A program made the translations under genes and the position numbers. From the NCBI GenBank assembly GCA_018222865.1, contig JAAEZM010000003.1:170458-234457 (forward strand): 64,000 nucleotides of DNA, written 5' to 3'. The notes under the pieces were generated by a model. The model was not told where the DNA came from, made no database searches, and saw only the letters and a list, made by a program, of their open reading frames with translations. This document shows, piece after piece, positions 9,336 through 19,967 of the stretch. The DNA comes from Alphaproteobacteria bacterium. Its GTDB lineage: Bacteria; Pseudomonadota; Alphaproteobacteria; Caulobacterales; Maricaulaceae. Each line of letters begins with the position of its first letter. The first letter of the stretch is position 1.

Positions 9336-10373
9336 TCAGCTCCAGAAGCCGATGGTTTTCTTGGTCTCGTCCACAATGGGTTGAGCGACAGCGCTGGCAC
9401 GCTCTGCGCCTGCAGACAAGATGCGGTCGATTTCCGCTTTGTCCGAGATCAATCTGCGATACTCGTCGGAAATCGGGGCGAGATATTGAACGGCGGCCTC
9501 TGCGAGCGCCGGCTTGAATGCGCCGAATCCCTGACCGCCATACTCTGCCAGGATATCTGCCTTTGTCTTGCCCGCCAGTGCGGCAAAAATACCCACAAGA
9601 TTGGCCGCTTCTGGACGGTCCGCTAGGCCGGCTTCCTCACTGGGGAGTGGTTCCGGATCGGTCTTTGCCTTCTTGATCTTCCGGGCAATCGTATCAGCAT
9701 CATCTTCCAGATTGATGCGCGAATTGTCAGAGACATCCGACTTGGACATTTTCGCATTGCCATCGCGCAGGGACATGACCCGCGCGCCTGGCCCCTGAAT
9801 CACGGGCTCGGTCAGGGGGAAGAAGGCTTCGCCCTTGCCATAATCGCGATTGAAGCGCGCGGCGATATCGCGGCAGAGCTCAAGATGCTGTTTTTGATCT
9901 TCGCCCACGGGCACGTGGGTCGCCTTGTAAACAAGGATGTCGGCCGCCTGCAGGACCGGATAGGTGAACAGGCCCACAGACGCCCGCTCCTTATCCTTGC
10001 CGGCCTTGTCCTTGAACTGGGTCATGCGCTCAAGCCAGCCCAGGCGAGCGACACAGTTGAAGATCCAGGCGAGTTCGGCATGTGCCGGGACAGCGGACTG
10101 CGCGAAGATCGCGCTTTTCGAAGGATCGACACCGGCAGCAATATAGGCCGCAGCGGCCGAGCGCACCGCATCGGGCAGGGTATCCGGGTCGTGCGGCATG
10201 GTAATCGCGTGCAGATCGACCACGCAGTAGAAACACTCCTGCGTGCCCTCATCCTGAAGCGCGACCCAGTTCTTCAAGGCGCCGAGATAATTGCCAAGAT
10301 GAAGACGGCCCGTGGGCTGCATGCCGGACAGAACGCGCTGCGGGCCGGTATAATCGGTAGGAGTGTCACTCAT
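9336..10373 (-). CDS. trpS: Tryptophanyl-tRNA synthetase
   Basis: A 345-residue class I aminoacyl-tRNA synthetase with the HIGH-type motif HLGN (25-28) and the KMSKS loop at 208-212. The region [21 protein letters not shown] is a TrpRS hallmark. It charges tRNA-Trp in the cytosol. The PCuAC gene starts just downstream on the same strand. It follows murJ by about 80 bp, and murJ-trpS adjacency is common in the class. Confidence 0.96.
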   Translation of the reverse strand: MSDTPTDYTGPQRVLSGMQPTGRLHLGNYLGALKNWVALQDEGTQECFYCVVDLHAITMPHDPDTLPDAVRSAAAAYIAAGVDPSKSAIFAQSAVPAHAELAWIFNCVARLGWLERMTQFKDKAGKDKERASVGLFTYPVLQAADILVYKATHVPVGEDQKQHLELCRDIAARFNRDYGKGEAFFPLTEPVIQGPGARVMSLRDGNAKMSKSDVSDNSRINLEDDADTIARKIKKAKTDPEPLPSEEAGLADRPEAANLVGIFAALAGKTKADILAEYGGQGFGAFKPALAEAAVQYLAPISDEYRRLISDKAEIDRILSAGAERASAVAQPIVDETKKTIGFWS

Positions 10374-10455
10374 GACGGCGCCTCGTTTGGACGGAGGGTG
10401 GGAAAGGAAAGGGCGTCTTAGCCCCAGCAGCGCACACCCTCAAGCGCGTTTAGCG

Positions 10456-12000
10456 TTAAGAGCGCTTAAGCGACCCCATGACTTCGCTGATACGCAGAGC
10501 GCCCGTCCCGATTGCGGCAAGGCCGAAGACCGCTGCGCCTGCCCCGCAGACCAGAGCTAGCGCGAGAAACGGCATGCCGAAGCTCTGAGCAATAATCCAT
10601 GGGCCGTTGGCGACGGCGAACAATAAAAAGGCGCTCATCACCGCAGTGGCCAGCAGGATCCGCGGCAGGCGACCGGCCAGGCGCCTGTCCGGTTCAAACA
10701 ATCCCCGGCGGTGCAGGGTGAGGCCGAGCAAGACTGTATTGACCCAGCCCGCCGTTGAAGTGGCGATGGCCAGGCCCAGAAAGCCAAGCGGACCAAAGAA
10801 GAGGCCCAGCCCCAAGGCGAGATTAATCACGACGCCCACAGTGGCGAAGCGCATGGGAGTCAATGTGTCTTCGCGGGCGAAAAAGCCGGGCGAGAGCACT
10901 TTAATGAGCACAAAGGCCGGCAGGCCAAAGGCAAAAGCGCGCAGGGCCTGGGCTACATATTCAGTGTCCTGGGTCGTAAACGCATCGTATTCGTAAAGCC
11001 CGGAGACGATGAATTCAGGAATGGTGGCCAGCGCGGCGGCGGCCGGCAAGGTCAGCGCCATGGAAACTTCCAGCGCCCGGTTCATGAGATTGCGCGCGCC
11101 CACACTGTCATCGGCGCGCAAACGCTTGGTCAAAGTGGGAAGGAGAACCACGCCCATGGCAATACCGACAACGCCCAGGGGCAGCTGATAGAGCCGGTCT
11201 GCATAATAGAGCCAGGATCTTGCACCGGCTTCCAGGGTCGCGATTGAGGAAGTGACGAGGATATTGATTTGCGTCACACCTGCGGCAATTGCGCCGGGAA
11301 TACCCAGCATGATCAGGCGTTTCGTACCCGGTGTCAGGCGGGGCAATTGGAGCGATAGGCCGATGCCCGTCGCCCGTACCGCAGCCCAGAGCCAGGCGGT
11401 CTGCGCAATCCCGGAAACCGTAATGCCGATGGCCAGATAGCGCGCCAGCATTTCTCCGCGCGCATCGGCGAAAAACAGGATGGCGATCAGAGTGATATTC
11501 AGCAGAACGGGAGCCGCTGCAGCCGCTGCGAAGCGGCCATGCGAGTTCAGTATGCCTGCCAGCATCGCCGAGATCGACATCATCAGCAGGTAGGGCATGG
11601 TGATAATCGTCAGCAGGACCGCCAGGGCGAATAGGTCCGGATTGCTGACAAAGCCGGGGCCGAGCAGATACATCAGCCAGGGCATGAAGATTTGTGCCCC
11701 GACGACCAAGATCAGCATGGCAGTAAAGAGCATGGACAGGACCTCGCGCGCGAATTTGCGCGCTTCATCCTGACCGTCCGCTTCCAGCTTGCCGGCAAAG
11801 AGCGGCACGAAAGCCGAGTTGAACGCGCCTTCTGCAAAGATCCGGCGGAACAGGTTGGGGAATTGGAAGGCCGTGAGGAAAGCGTCTGTGACCGGACCTG
11901 CGCCAAGCGTGCGGGCCAGCAACATCTCGCGGACCAGGCCGAGCACGCGGCTGGCCATGGTGAAGACGCCCACAACAGCGGTTGAGCGCAGCAAGCGCAT
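10456..12000 (-). CDS. murJ: Lipid II flippase MurJ
   Basis: A 514-residue MVF/MOP-family membrane protein with about 14 helices. The N-terminal signature reads ASRVLGLVREMLLARTLGAG, followed by FQFPNLFRRIFAEGAFNSAFVPLF. MurJ moves the peptidoglycan precursor lipid II across the inner membrane. Its ATG begins immediately after the glnD stop codon (no bases between), so the genes are translated in tandem. Confidence 0.95.
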   Translation of the reverse strand: MRLLRSTAVVGVFTMASRVLGLVREMLLARTLGAGPVTDAFLTAFQFPNLFRRIFAEGAFNSAFVPLFAGKLEADGQDEARKFAREVLSMLFTAMLILVVGAQIFMPWLMYLLGPGFVSNPDLFALAVLLTIITMPYLLMMSISAMLAGILNSHGRFAAAAAAPVLLNITLIAILFFADARGEMLARYLAIGITVSGIAQTAWLWAAVRATGIGLSLQLPRLTPGTKRLIMLGIPGAIAAGVTQINILVTSSIATLEAGARSWLYYADRLYQLPLGVVGIAMGVVLLPTLTKRLRADDSVGARNLMNRALEVSMALTLPAAAALATIPEFIVSGLYEYDAFTTQDTEYVAQALRAFAFGLPAFVLIKVLSPGFFAREDTLTPMRFATVGVVINLALGLGLFFGPLGFLGLAIATSTAGWVNTVLLGLTLHRRGLFEPDRRLAGRLPRILLATAVMSAFLLFAVANGPWIIAQSFGMPFLALALVCGAGAAVFGLAAIGTGALRISEVMGSLKRS

Positions 12001-14808
12001 CTAGCGCAACAGGCTCGCAGGCGCCCGGGCGTATCCGCGTGCGGCGGCGTGCTCGTCGAGCATGGTTTCACTTTCACTCAAGACCGCCATGACAGCCTCG
12101 CTGACCTTGGAAATCAGCTTTTCATCCATGAGTTTGTCCCCTCGATGCGTCACATAGAACACATCTGTCGCGCGTTCACCATAGCCATCAATCTGTGCCG
12201 CGTGCAGGGATAGTCCGGCACCGGAAATCGTCGCCGAGAGATCGGCGAGCAGACCTGGGCGATCGCGGCCTGAGGCCTCGATGACGGTGGCGTGCGCGGC
12301 GAGATCATTGGAGATGATCAGGTGCGGGTCGACCTGGAAGGCGACATCGCGGCGTTTCGGGATGAGGGCGCCGTCATAGTCGACTTCGACATCCCCGGCC
12401 GCAACACAGGTCAAATATCCGGCCATGGCATCGCGAAGGGGCGTGTCATCGCGGCCGAAGGGGGACGCGGCGGCGTCCTGGATGTAGAAAATATCGAAGA
12501 TATGTCCGGATCGTGTGGTGTGGATGGCGGCGCCAACGATATCGGCACCGCGTTCTGCAAATGCCGCCGCCAGGTCAGTGAAGAGCCGATCACGGTCCTT
12601 GGCCCAGATCATTACCTCGGTCGCCATTCGCCGCCGATCGACCCGTATGGCCACGGCGGTTTGGCGCTCACGTGCGTGGACTTGCCTCACAAAGGCGGCA
12701 TGGCGGAAACGGTCTTCCTCGGTGGAAGCCACCCAATACGTGTCGTCGAGCTGATCGCGCCACCAGGCCGCAAATTCCGGGTTGGTCCGTTCCAGGCGAC
12801 CACACACCCGTTCGCGCGCTTTTTCGGCCTTGGCGAGAAGAGTGGAGCGCGCCAGGTCGATCGCTGCGCCAGAGCCTTTCAGGACCGGTTCAACTGCCGT
12901 GTAGAGATCGCGCAGAAGCTGTCCCTTCCAGCCATTCCAGACACCTGGGCCGACAGAGCGAATATCAACGACCGTGAGCAAGGTGAGCAGTCTGAGACGC
13001 TCGACACTGCCGACAGCTTCGGCGAAATCAGCAATGGTCTGCGGGTCACCCAGATCCCGCCTTTGCGCGGTATCGCTCATCAAGAGATGCTTCTCGATAA
13101 GCCAGGCGACGAGCTCGGTTTCTTCGCTATCCAGGCCGAGGCGTTCGCAAGCCGAGCGGGCACGAATTGCCCCTTCCACACACTGATCTCCGGCCCCCTT
13201 GCCGGTATCATGAAGCAGCACGGCCAGGTGAAGCGCGCGCCGGTTCTTGATCTTGCGAACGAGGGCGCTGGCGAGCGGATGATCGGCCAGATGCTCGTCC
13301 TGTTCGAATTCACGCAGAAGGCCGATTGCCTGCAGCGTATGCTCATCCACCGTATAGTGGTGATACATGTTGAACTGGGTGCGCGCGACAATATCGCCGA
13401 ATTCGGGGATGTATCGCCCTAAAAGCCCCGCCTCCGTCATCATGCGCAAAACCGCCATGGGCGCTGGGGAATCGAGCAGTACGGCGAAAAAGGAGCGCGC
13501 CACGCGCGGGTCGCGGCGATAATCCTCATCCACATGGTGCAAGGTACGGCCGATGCGGGCGACCGCTTCCGGGTGAAGGTCGAACTGGCGTGAAGAGGCC
13601 ATCTCGAAAAACTTCATCAGCATGGCCGGATCATCGGCGATCTGGGCTGGACGGGCGAAGTCGAGACGCCCATCGCGAATGATGAAATCGCCCACATCCT
13701 CGCTCGAGGCCATGTGATTTTCCGGCAGGAAGCGCGCCAGATTGCGCGGTTTGGTCTTGCGGCCCTCTGACTCCAGCTTGGCGCAGACCAGACGCGTGAG
13801 CGCGCCCACATGCATGGCTGTCATGAAGTAGCGGCGCATGAACAGTTCTACACCGCTTTCATTCTCGCCATCGCTAAAGCCCATCCGCCGGGCGATCTCG
13901 GGCTGCAGATCGAAAGTGATGCGCTCATCCTTGCCGCCGGCGAGCGAATGAAGGTGGAAGCGAATGGTCCAAAGAAAGTCATCAGCGGCGATATAGCGCT
14001 CGACATCTTCCACCGAGAGTAGGCGATCGCTGACCCATTTCTCGAAAGCATCCGCGCCGTAGATGAACTGGGCAAGCCATCGCATGAGCTGCAGATCGCG
14101 CAGCCCGCCCTTGCCCGCTTTCAGGTGCGGCTCGACCGTATACCGGGAGCGTCCGGCCTTATCGATGCGCGCATCGCGCTCTTTCAGCTTGGCTTCGACA
14201 AAGGCGGCCTCATCACCGGCCACGACCTCATCGCGGAAGCGTTCAGACAGCGTTCGGCTCTGCAGCGCATCGCCTGCCAAATGACGCAGTGAAAGCAAGG
14301 ATGTGCGTTCGGCAGCGTTTTCACGGGCAATCGCGAGTGTTTCATCAATGGAGCGACAGGCGCCGCCACCGACATCAATCTTCAAATCCCACAGCACATA
14401 GAGCAGGCGCTCGAGAAAACGATCCGTGTTTTCATCGGCATCATCGGGTTTGACCAGCAAGAGATCGACATCGGAATGCGGTGCGAGCTCGCGGGCACCG
14501 AAACCGCCTTGGGCGCAAAGGGCAATACCGCGGGCGCCGTCAGGGTCATCGGTGGCGAGGCTGTCGAAAAGGGCCTGAAGACAAATACTGACGCCGTCGC
14601 TCAGCGATTTTGCTGCGATCGCGCCGCCCCCCGCCCCGTCCAGGCCGCTATAGGCACGCTCGTAAAACCCATCCAGGGCCGAGCGCAGGGTTGCGAGCGC
14701 AGCTTTGCGGGCAGACGGTGTTTCCCACCCGTCCTGGGCGATAGCGGCCGCGAGCTGGGCGCGGACTTTCAGGGCGTTCAGGGCTGGCGGCAGGATGGTT
14801 TGAGACAT
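12001..14808 (-). CDS. glnD: PII uridylyltransferase/uridylyl-removing enzyme
   Basis: A 935-residue bifunctional nitrogen sensor. The nucleotidyltransferase motif is GGFGARELAPHSDVDLLL, with Gly101, Gly102, Asp113 and Asp115. A GlnD linker and an HD phosphohydrolase domain (motifs around YHHYTVDEHT and LLHDTGKG) follow, and two ACT domains at the C-terminus bind glutamine. It uridylylates PII proteins when glutamine is low and reverses this when glutamine is high. The domain order and length are complete. It is preceded by mutS and abuts murJ. Confidence 0.96.
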   Translation of the reverse strand: MSQTILPPALNALKVRAQLAAAIAQDGWETPSARKAALATLRSALDGFYERAYSGLDGAGGGAIAAKSLSDGVSICLQALFDSLATDDPDGARGIALCAQGGFGARELAPHSDVDLLLVKPDDADENTDRFLERLLYVLWDLKIDVGGGACRSIDETLAIARENAAERTSLLSLRHLAGDALQSRTLSERFRDEVVAGDEAAFVEAKLKERDARIDKAGRSRYTVEPHLKAGKGGLRDLQLMRWLAQFIYGADAFEKWVSDRLLSVEDVERYIAADDFLWTIRFHLHSLAGGKDERITFDLQPEIARRMGFSDGENESGVELFMRRYFMTAMHVGALTRLVCAKLESEGRKTKPRNLARFLPENHMASSEDVGDFIIRDGRLDFARPAQIADDPAMLMKFFEMASSRQFDLHPEAVARIGRTLHHVDEDYRRDPRVARSFFAVLLDSPAPMAVLRMMTEAGLLGRYIPEFGDIVARTQFNMYHHYTVDEHTLQAIGLLREFEQDEHLADHPLASALVRKIKNRRALHLAVLLHDTGKGAGDQCVEGAIRARSACERLGLDSEETELVAWLIEKHLLMSDTAQRRDLGDPQTIADFAEAVGSVERLRLLTLLTVVDIRSVGPGVWNGWKGQLLRDLYTAVEPVLKGSGAAIDLARSTLLAKAEKARERVCGRLERTNPEFAAWWRDQLDDTYWVASTEEDRFRHAAFVRQVHARERQTAVAIRVDRRRMATEVMIWAKDRDRLFTDLAAAFAERGADIVGAAIHTTRSGHIFDIFYIQDAAASPFGRDDTPLRDAMAGYLTCVAAGDVEVDYDGALIPKRRDVAFQVDPHLIISNDLAAHATVIEASGRDRPGLLADLSATISGAGLSLHAAQIDGYGERATDVFYVTHRGDKLMDEKLISKVSEAVMAVLSESETMLDEHAAARGYARAPASLLR

Positions 14809-14842
14809 GGCGACTCCAGCTTAGCCAATGCGTCCCGGCCGG

Positions 14843-17533
14843 TCACGCATCCTGAGCCAGACTTTTAAGAGCATAGATGAGATCGAGTGCCTCGCGCGGG
14901 CTGAGCGCGTCCGGATCCACATCGGCCAGTTTTTCTTCAACCCGCGACGGCGCGACGTCTGGCTCAGGCTCGAAGACGGCAAAAAGCGGCAGATCCTGGA
15001 GGGCGTCCGCCGGTGCGCCCTCTGATTCCAGACGGTCGAGAATGACCTGAGCGCGCTTGACGGCAGCCTTGGGCAGGCCAGCACGCCGCGCGACTTCGAT
15101 GCCGTAGGACCTATCTGCTGCGCCCGGACCCACTTCATGCAGGAAGACCAGCTCGCCCTGCCATTCGCGGGCCTTGAGCGAGGAGTTGCCGGCCGCTTCC
15201 AGATCCTCAGCCAGACGGGTGAGCTCGTGATAATGCGTGGCGAACAGGGCGCGGCAAGCATTGACGCCATGCAGATGTTCGGCGGCGGCCCAGGCGATGG
15301 ACAGGCCGTCAAACGTGGCGGTGCCGCGTCCGATTTCATCGAGAATGACAAAGCTCTTCTCGGTGGCCTGGTTCAGTATGGCTGCGGTTTCAATCATCTC
15401 CGCCATGAAGGTGGATCTGCCGCGGGCGAGATCATCTGCTGCCCCCACGCGTGAATAAAGCCGGTCTGCAAGTCCGATGCGGGCGCGCTCTGCAGGCACA
15501 TAGCATCCGGCCTGGGCGAGGATGATCATCAAGGCATTCTGGCGCAGATAGGTCGACTTACCGGCCATGTTGGGACCGGTGACGAGCATCAGACGTGAGG
15601 CTTCTGCCCCTTCGCCATCCAGCAGGCAATCATTCGGGGTAAAGCGGCCATCGCCGTCGCGCGCCAAAGCCTGTTCGACTACCGGGTGACGTCCGCCCGT
15701 GACTTCGAAAATGGTTCCGGTCTCGATTTGCGGCCGCACAGCCTGACGGTCGCTTGCCCATTCGGCCAGCGCCGTGGCGACATCGATCTCGGCCAGAGCG
15801 CGTGCGGCCAGCCGGACCGGCTCGGCAAGGGCTTCAACCCGGTCGCGCAGCGCGTTGAAGACTTCAAGCTCCATGGCCAGAGCCCGTTCGCCGGCGCTGG
15901 CGATCTTTGCTTCGAGCTCCGCGAGTTCCGTGGTGGTGAAGCGCACCGCATTGGCCATGGTCTGGCGGTGGATGAAGTCTTCCGACCCCATTAGCGCGTC
16001 CGCATTTTTCGCTGTGACCTCAACGAAATAGCCCAGGACGTTATTATGCTTGACCTTGAGAGAGCTGACGCCGCTTGCCTCGGCATAGGTCTGCTGCAAG
16101 GAGGCGACAACACGACGGGAGGCATCACGCATTTGCCGCGCCTCATCGAGTTCCGGCCGCCAGCCCTCGGCAACGAAGCCACCATCGCGCGAGAGCAAAG
16201 GCGGTTCATCGGCTATCGCACGTTCCAGATCGCTGACCAGGCTGGTCAGCTCGGTCTTGTCGGCCAGGCTCAAAGTGGCGATGTAACCGCCGACGAGGCT
16301 CGCACGGTCTGCCAAGCCGTCCCGATCGATGCGGGCGGCAAGCGCTTCACCTTCGATGAGTGCCCCGGACAGGGCTTTAAGGTCGCGCGGGCCGCCGCGG
16401 CCCACAAGCAAGCGGGACAAGGCACGCTCGGCATCGCCAGCAGACTTGAGCCGGTCGCGAATATCCCTGCGCAGGATTTCCTGCTTTTCGAACAGCTGAA
16501 TGGCATCCAGCCGCCGCTCGATCATGCCCGCATCTGTGAGCGGGCGGGCAAGACGCTCTGCCAGGCAGCGCGCGCCGGGCGCTGTGACAGTGCAATCAAT
16601 CGCGTCGAGCAGGGATCCGCTGCGTTGGCCGCTGAGGGTCCGCTCAATCTCCAGGCTGGCGCGGGTCGCAGGGTCAACAGACAATACGCTGCCGCTCTTG
16701 GCCTGGTGCGGCGGGGCCAGCTTGGCGGGCGCTCCGGCCTGCGAGAGGGCGAGATAATCCAGCAAAGCCCCGAGCGCAGAGAGCTCACATTTTTCAAACT
16801 GGCCAAAGGCTTCCAGGTCTTGCACGCCATATTGCGATTTCAACTGGCGTTCGCCGGATGCGGGGTCGAACTTGGCGCGCGGCAAGGGGGTCAGGACCGC
16901 CCCACGGACCAGGTCGAGACTGTCGGCATAGCGATTTTCATCGATCAGCAATTCAGCGGGCGCCATGGCTGCCAGTTCGGCTCCGATTTGGGATGGCTCG
17001 AGCGGGGTGACGGCGAACTCGCCGGTGGAGATCTCTGCCCAGGCAAGGGCTGCATCTCCGCTCCCTGTCCGCGCCAGCGCGGCAATCCGGTTGGACCGGC
17101 GCGGATCAAGCAGGCTGTCCTCCGTCAGCGTGCCTGGCGTGACGATCCGGGTGATGTCTCGGCGGACAACAGCCTTTGCGCCGCGGGCCTTGGCGGCTTT
17201 GGGGTCTTCCATCTGCTCGCCGACCGCCACTTTAAAGCCGGCCTTGATCAGGCGTGCGAGATAAGCTTCAGCGGTCGCAGCCGGTACGCCGCACATCGGG
17301 ATTGGCGCGCCTTGATGCTCACCGCGCTTGGTCAGGGCGATATCGAGCGCGGCGGCTGCACGCACTGCATCATCGAAAAACAGCTCGTAGAAATCGCCCA
17401 TGCGGTAAAATAGCAAGGCATCAGCCGGCGCTTCGGCGCGCAAGGCGAGGAATTGCTGCATCATGGGGGTCGCACCATCCGGGTCAGGAAAAGTGCGGTC
17501 CATCGGCACGGGAAGGGTCGTCAAGGCGTTCAT
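14843..17533 (-). CDS. mutS: DNA mismatch repair protein MutS
   Basis: An 896-residue MutS with the mismatch-contacting FYELF motif near the N-terminus, Walker A GPNMAGKST (653-661) and Walker B region ILDEIGRG. The reading frame stays open far upstream, to 17725, but the extension runs into the divergent malic-enzyme gene and has no MutS similarity. I placed the start at the ATG giving MNALTTLPVPMDRTF; the ATG at 17503 is an alternative. MutS recognises mismatches and small loops and starts repair. It is followed 34 bp later by glnD. Confidence 0.95.
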   Translation of the reverse strand: MNALTTLPVPMDRTFPDPDGATPMMQQFLALRAEAPADALLFYRMGDFYELFFDDAVRAAAALDIALTKRGEHQGAPIPMCGVPAATAEAYLARLIKAGFKVAVGEQMEDPKAAKARGAKAVVRRDITRIVTPGTLTEDSLLDPRRSNRIAALARTGSGDAALAWAEISTGEFAVTPLEPSQIGAELAAMAPAELLIDENRYADSLDLVRGAVLTPLPRAKFDPASGERQLKSQYGVQDLEAFGQFEKCELSALGALLDYLALSQAGAPAKLAPPHQAKSGSVLSVDPATRASLEIERTLSGQRSGSLLDAIDCTVTAPGARCLAERLARPLTDAGMIERRLDAIQLFEKQEILRRDIRDRLKSAGDAERALSRLLVGRGGPRDLKALSGALIEGEALAARIDRDGLADRASLVGGYIATLSLADKTELTSLVSDLERAIADEPPLLSRDGGFVAEGWRPELDEARQMRDASRRVVASLQQTYAEASGVSSLKVKHNNVLGYFVEVTAKNADALMGSEDFIHRQTMANAVRFTTTELAELEAKIASAGERALAMELEVFNALRDRVEALAEPVRLAARALAEIDVATALAEWASDRQAVRPQIETGTIFEVTGGRHPVVEQALARDGDGRFTPNDCLLDGEGAEASRLMLVTGPNMAGKSTYLRQNALMIILAQAGCYVPAERARIGLADRLYSRVGAADDLARGRSTFMAEMIETAAILNQATEKSFVILDEIGRGTATFDGLSIAWAAAEHLHGVNACRALFATHYHELTRLAEDLEAAGNSSLKAREWQGELVFLHEVGPGAADRSYGIEVARRAGLPKAAVKRAQVILDRLESEGAPADALQDLPLFAVFEPEPDVAPSRVEEKLADVDPDALSPREALDLIYALKSLAQDA

Positions 17534-17633
17534 CGCGGCAGACACTCGCGAGGTTTCATCTTGCGCGCAAGGGGTGGAAGCGGTTAGAGCGGCTATGCAC
17601 GTGGGAAACGCCCCTAACACCAAGGACATCGCG

Positions 17634-19919
17634 ATGAATGATAGAACCAGCCCGGTAGAAGACGAAGAAGCCCTGGCCTTCCACCGAGATCCGGTTCCCG
17701 GCAAGCTGGCCCTGGCGCCGACCAAGCCAATGGCGACGCAGCGCGACCTGTCCCTGGCCTACAGCCCGGGCGTGGCTGTGCCGGTGAAGGCCATCGCGGA
17801 GAACCCGGACGCTGTCTACGATTATACCTCGAAGGGGAATATGGTCGCGGTGATCTCCAATGGTACGGCGATCCTGGGCCTTGGAAATCTGGGCGCAATG
17901 GCGTCCAAGCCGGTGATGGAAGGCAAGGCGGTCCTGTTCAAGCGCTTTGCGGATATGGATGCCATCGATATCGAGGTTGAAGAAGAGGATGCGGATGCAT
18001 TCATTGAATGCGTCAAGCGCTTCGGCAATACGTTTGGCGGCATCAATCTGGAAGACATCAAGGCGCCCGAGAGCTTCATTATCGAGCAGCGCTTGCGCGA
18101 AGAACTCGACATCCCGGTCTTCCATGATGATCAGCACGGCACTGCGATCATTTCCGCTGCCGGGATTATCAATGCCTGTCAGATTACCGGCCGCAAGATT
18201 GAAGACCTGAAAATCGTCGTCAACGGCGCGGGTGCGGCAGGTATTGCGGTTCTCGAACTGCTTAAGGCGATGGGCGTGCAGCATGAGAATGCGCTCTTGT
18301 GCGACAGTAAGGGCGTCATCCATGACCTGCGCGACAATCTCAACCAGTGGAAAGCCGCTCACGCCGTTAAAACGGACAAGCGCACGCTGAGCGAAGCACT
18401 GGACGGTGCGGATTGTTTCCTCGGCCTGTCAGTGGCCGGGGCTGTCACCAAGGAGATGGTGGCGGCAATGGCAGATCAGCCGATCATTTTCGCGATGGCC
18501 AATCCGGACCCGGAAATCCTGCCCGAGCATGTGCGTGAAGTGCGTGATGATGCGATCATCGCCACGGGTCGCTCGGACTATCCCAACCAGGTCAATAACG
18601 TCCTTGGCTTCCCGTATATTTTCCGCGGCGCTCTGGATGTGCGTGCGCGCACGATTAATGAAGAGATGAAGATCGCCGCGGCGCAGGCCCTGGCGGCTTT
18701 GGCCAAGGAAGACGTGCCTGACGAAGTGGCCGCCGCCTATCACGGTGCGCGCCCGAGCTTCGGCAAGGATTACATCATCCCCTCGCCCTTCGATCCGCGC
18801 CTGATCCATTATGTCCCGCCCTATGTCGCTCAAGCGGCGATGGATACGGGTGTCGCGCGCAAGCCAATCCCGGACATGGCAGCCTATCGCGCCAAGCTGG
18901 CGCGCCGCCTCGATCCCACAGCCTCCTTCCTGCAGCGCATTCAGGGCGCAGTGATGGGGCATGGTCGCCGTATTGTCTTTGCGGAGGGCGAGGAGCCGGC
19001 CGTCATCCGCGCCGCCTATGCCTTCCAGAATCAGGAGCTGGGCAAGGCGATCCTGGTCGGTCGCGAAGAGATTTGCCGTGCGAATATGCGCCTGGTCGGT
19101 GTGCCGGAAGACTCGATCGAGATCGTCAATGCCCGCTTGTCGGACCGCAATGCGGATTATGCGGATTTCCTCTACTCGCGCGTTCAGCGCAAAGGCTATC
19201 TGCGCCGCGATGTTCAGCGCATGGTCAATAATGACCGCAACATTTTCTCTGCCTGCATGGTCAAGCTCGGTGATGCCGACGGCATGGTGACAGGGACGAC
19301 CCGCGCCTATGATGCCGCATTGCGCGATGTGCAGCTCGTGCTCGACCCGGCAGAAGGTCAGCGCGTGATGGGCATGTCCATCGCCCTGGCGAAATCCCGT
19401 ACACTTTTCATCGCCGATACCAATGTGACGGAATTCCCGGACAGTGCGGCGCTGGCCGATATCGCCACGGAAGCAGCTGAAACCGCCAAGGGGTTTGGAT
19501 TTACGCCGCGCGTGGCGTTCCTGTCCTACTCCACCTTTGGCAGCCCGGCGGGCAAGCGTTCGGAAAAGCTGCAGGACGCTGTGCGTCAGCTCGATGAGCG
19601 CGGCGTGGACTTCGAGTATGAGGGCGAGATGAATGTTGATGTGGCGCTCGATCCGCAGCACCGCTTCCTCTACCCGTTCTCCCGTCTGAAAGGGCCAGCC
19701 AATGTCCTCGTGATGCCGGCCATCCACTCAGCCTCGATTTCGACCAAGCTTTTGCGATCCGGAGGCGGGGCGACAGTGTTGGGGCCGATGCTGATCGGAT
19801 TTGAAAAGCCGGTGCAGATTGCGCGTCTTGGCGCATCGGTCACCGAGATCACCTATCTGGCCACGCTTGCCGCTTATGACCCGGAAAAACACGAGGTCGA
19901 GCACCACACGGCGGAGTAG
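17634..19919 (+). CDS. maeB: NADP-dependent malic enzyme with phosphotransacetylase-like domain
   Basis: A 761-residue fusion: malic enzyme (about residues 1-420, with SLAYSPGVAVPV, the VFHDDQHGTA motif and a Rossmann segment VVNGAGAAGIAVLELL) followed by a phosphate acetyltransferase-like domain (about 430-761, starting near GRRIVFAEGEEP). MaeB decarboxylates malate to pyruvate and makes NADPH; the PTA-like domain is thought to be regulatory. AAGGA stands seven bases before the ATG. The frame is open further upstream, but that part overlaps mutS. It is divergent from mutS. Confidence 0.95.
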   Translation: MNDRTSPVEDEEALAFHRDPVPGKLALAPTKPMATQRDLSLAYSPGVAVPVKAIAENPDAVYDYTSKGNMVAVISNGTAILGLGNLGAMASKPVMEGKAVLFKRFADMDAIDIEVEEEDADAFIECVKRFGNTFGGINLEDIKAPESFIIEQRLREELDIPVFHDDQHGTAIISAAGIINACQITGRKIEDLKIVVNGAGAAGIAVLELLKAMGVQHENALLCDSKGVIHDLRDNLNQWKAAHAVKTDKRTLSEALDGADCFLGLSVAGAVTKEMVAAMADQPIIFAMANPDPEILPEHVREVRDDAIIATGRSDYPNQVNNVLGFPYIFRGALDVRARTINEEMKIAAAQALAALAKEDVPDEVAAAYHGARPSFGKDYIIPSPFDPRLIHYVPPYVAQAAMDTGVARKPIPDMAAYRAKLARRLDPTASFLQRIQGAVMGHGRRIVFAEGEEPAVIRAAYAFQNQELGKAILVGREEICRANMRLVGVPEDSIEIVNARLSDRNADYADFLYSRVQRKGYLRRDVQRMVNNDRNIFSACMVKLGDADGMVTGTTRAYDAALRDVQLVLDPAEGQRVMGMSIALAKSRTLFIADTNVTEFPDSAALADIATEAAETAKGFGFTPRVAFLSYSTFGSPAGKRSEKLQDAVRQLDERGVDFEYEGEMNVDVALDPQHRFLYPFSRLKGPANVLVMPAIHSASISTKLLRSGGGATVLGPMLIGFEKPVQIARLGASVTEITYLATLAAYDPEKHEVEHHTAE

Positions 19920-19928
19920 CTACTCCGC
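19911..19928. terminator. Perfect palindrome at the end of maeB
   Basis: GCGGAGTAGCTACTCCGC is an 18-base perfect inverted repeat that includes the maeB stop codon TAG. It lies in the short gap between maeB and the convergent AmpG-like gene. There is no following U-run, so termination would be Rho-assisted, or it may act as a 3' stabilising hairpin. Confidence 0.45.
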
Positions 19929-19967
19929 TTAGGCGTCCGTTTAAAGGCACGTGGCCACTAAGCGGGT

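Noticed and set aside
12292-13422. Long plus-strand open frame (376 codons) inside glnD
   Set aside because: Antisense shadow of glnD with no plausible product.
16046-17413. Long plus-strand open frame (455 codons) inside mutS
   Set aside because: Antisense shadow of mutS caused by high G+C third positions; no recognisable domain.
18429-19727. Long minus-strand open frame (432 codons) inside maeB
   Set aside because: Antisense shadow of the malic enzyme gene; no domain or start signal.
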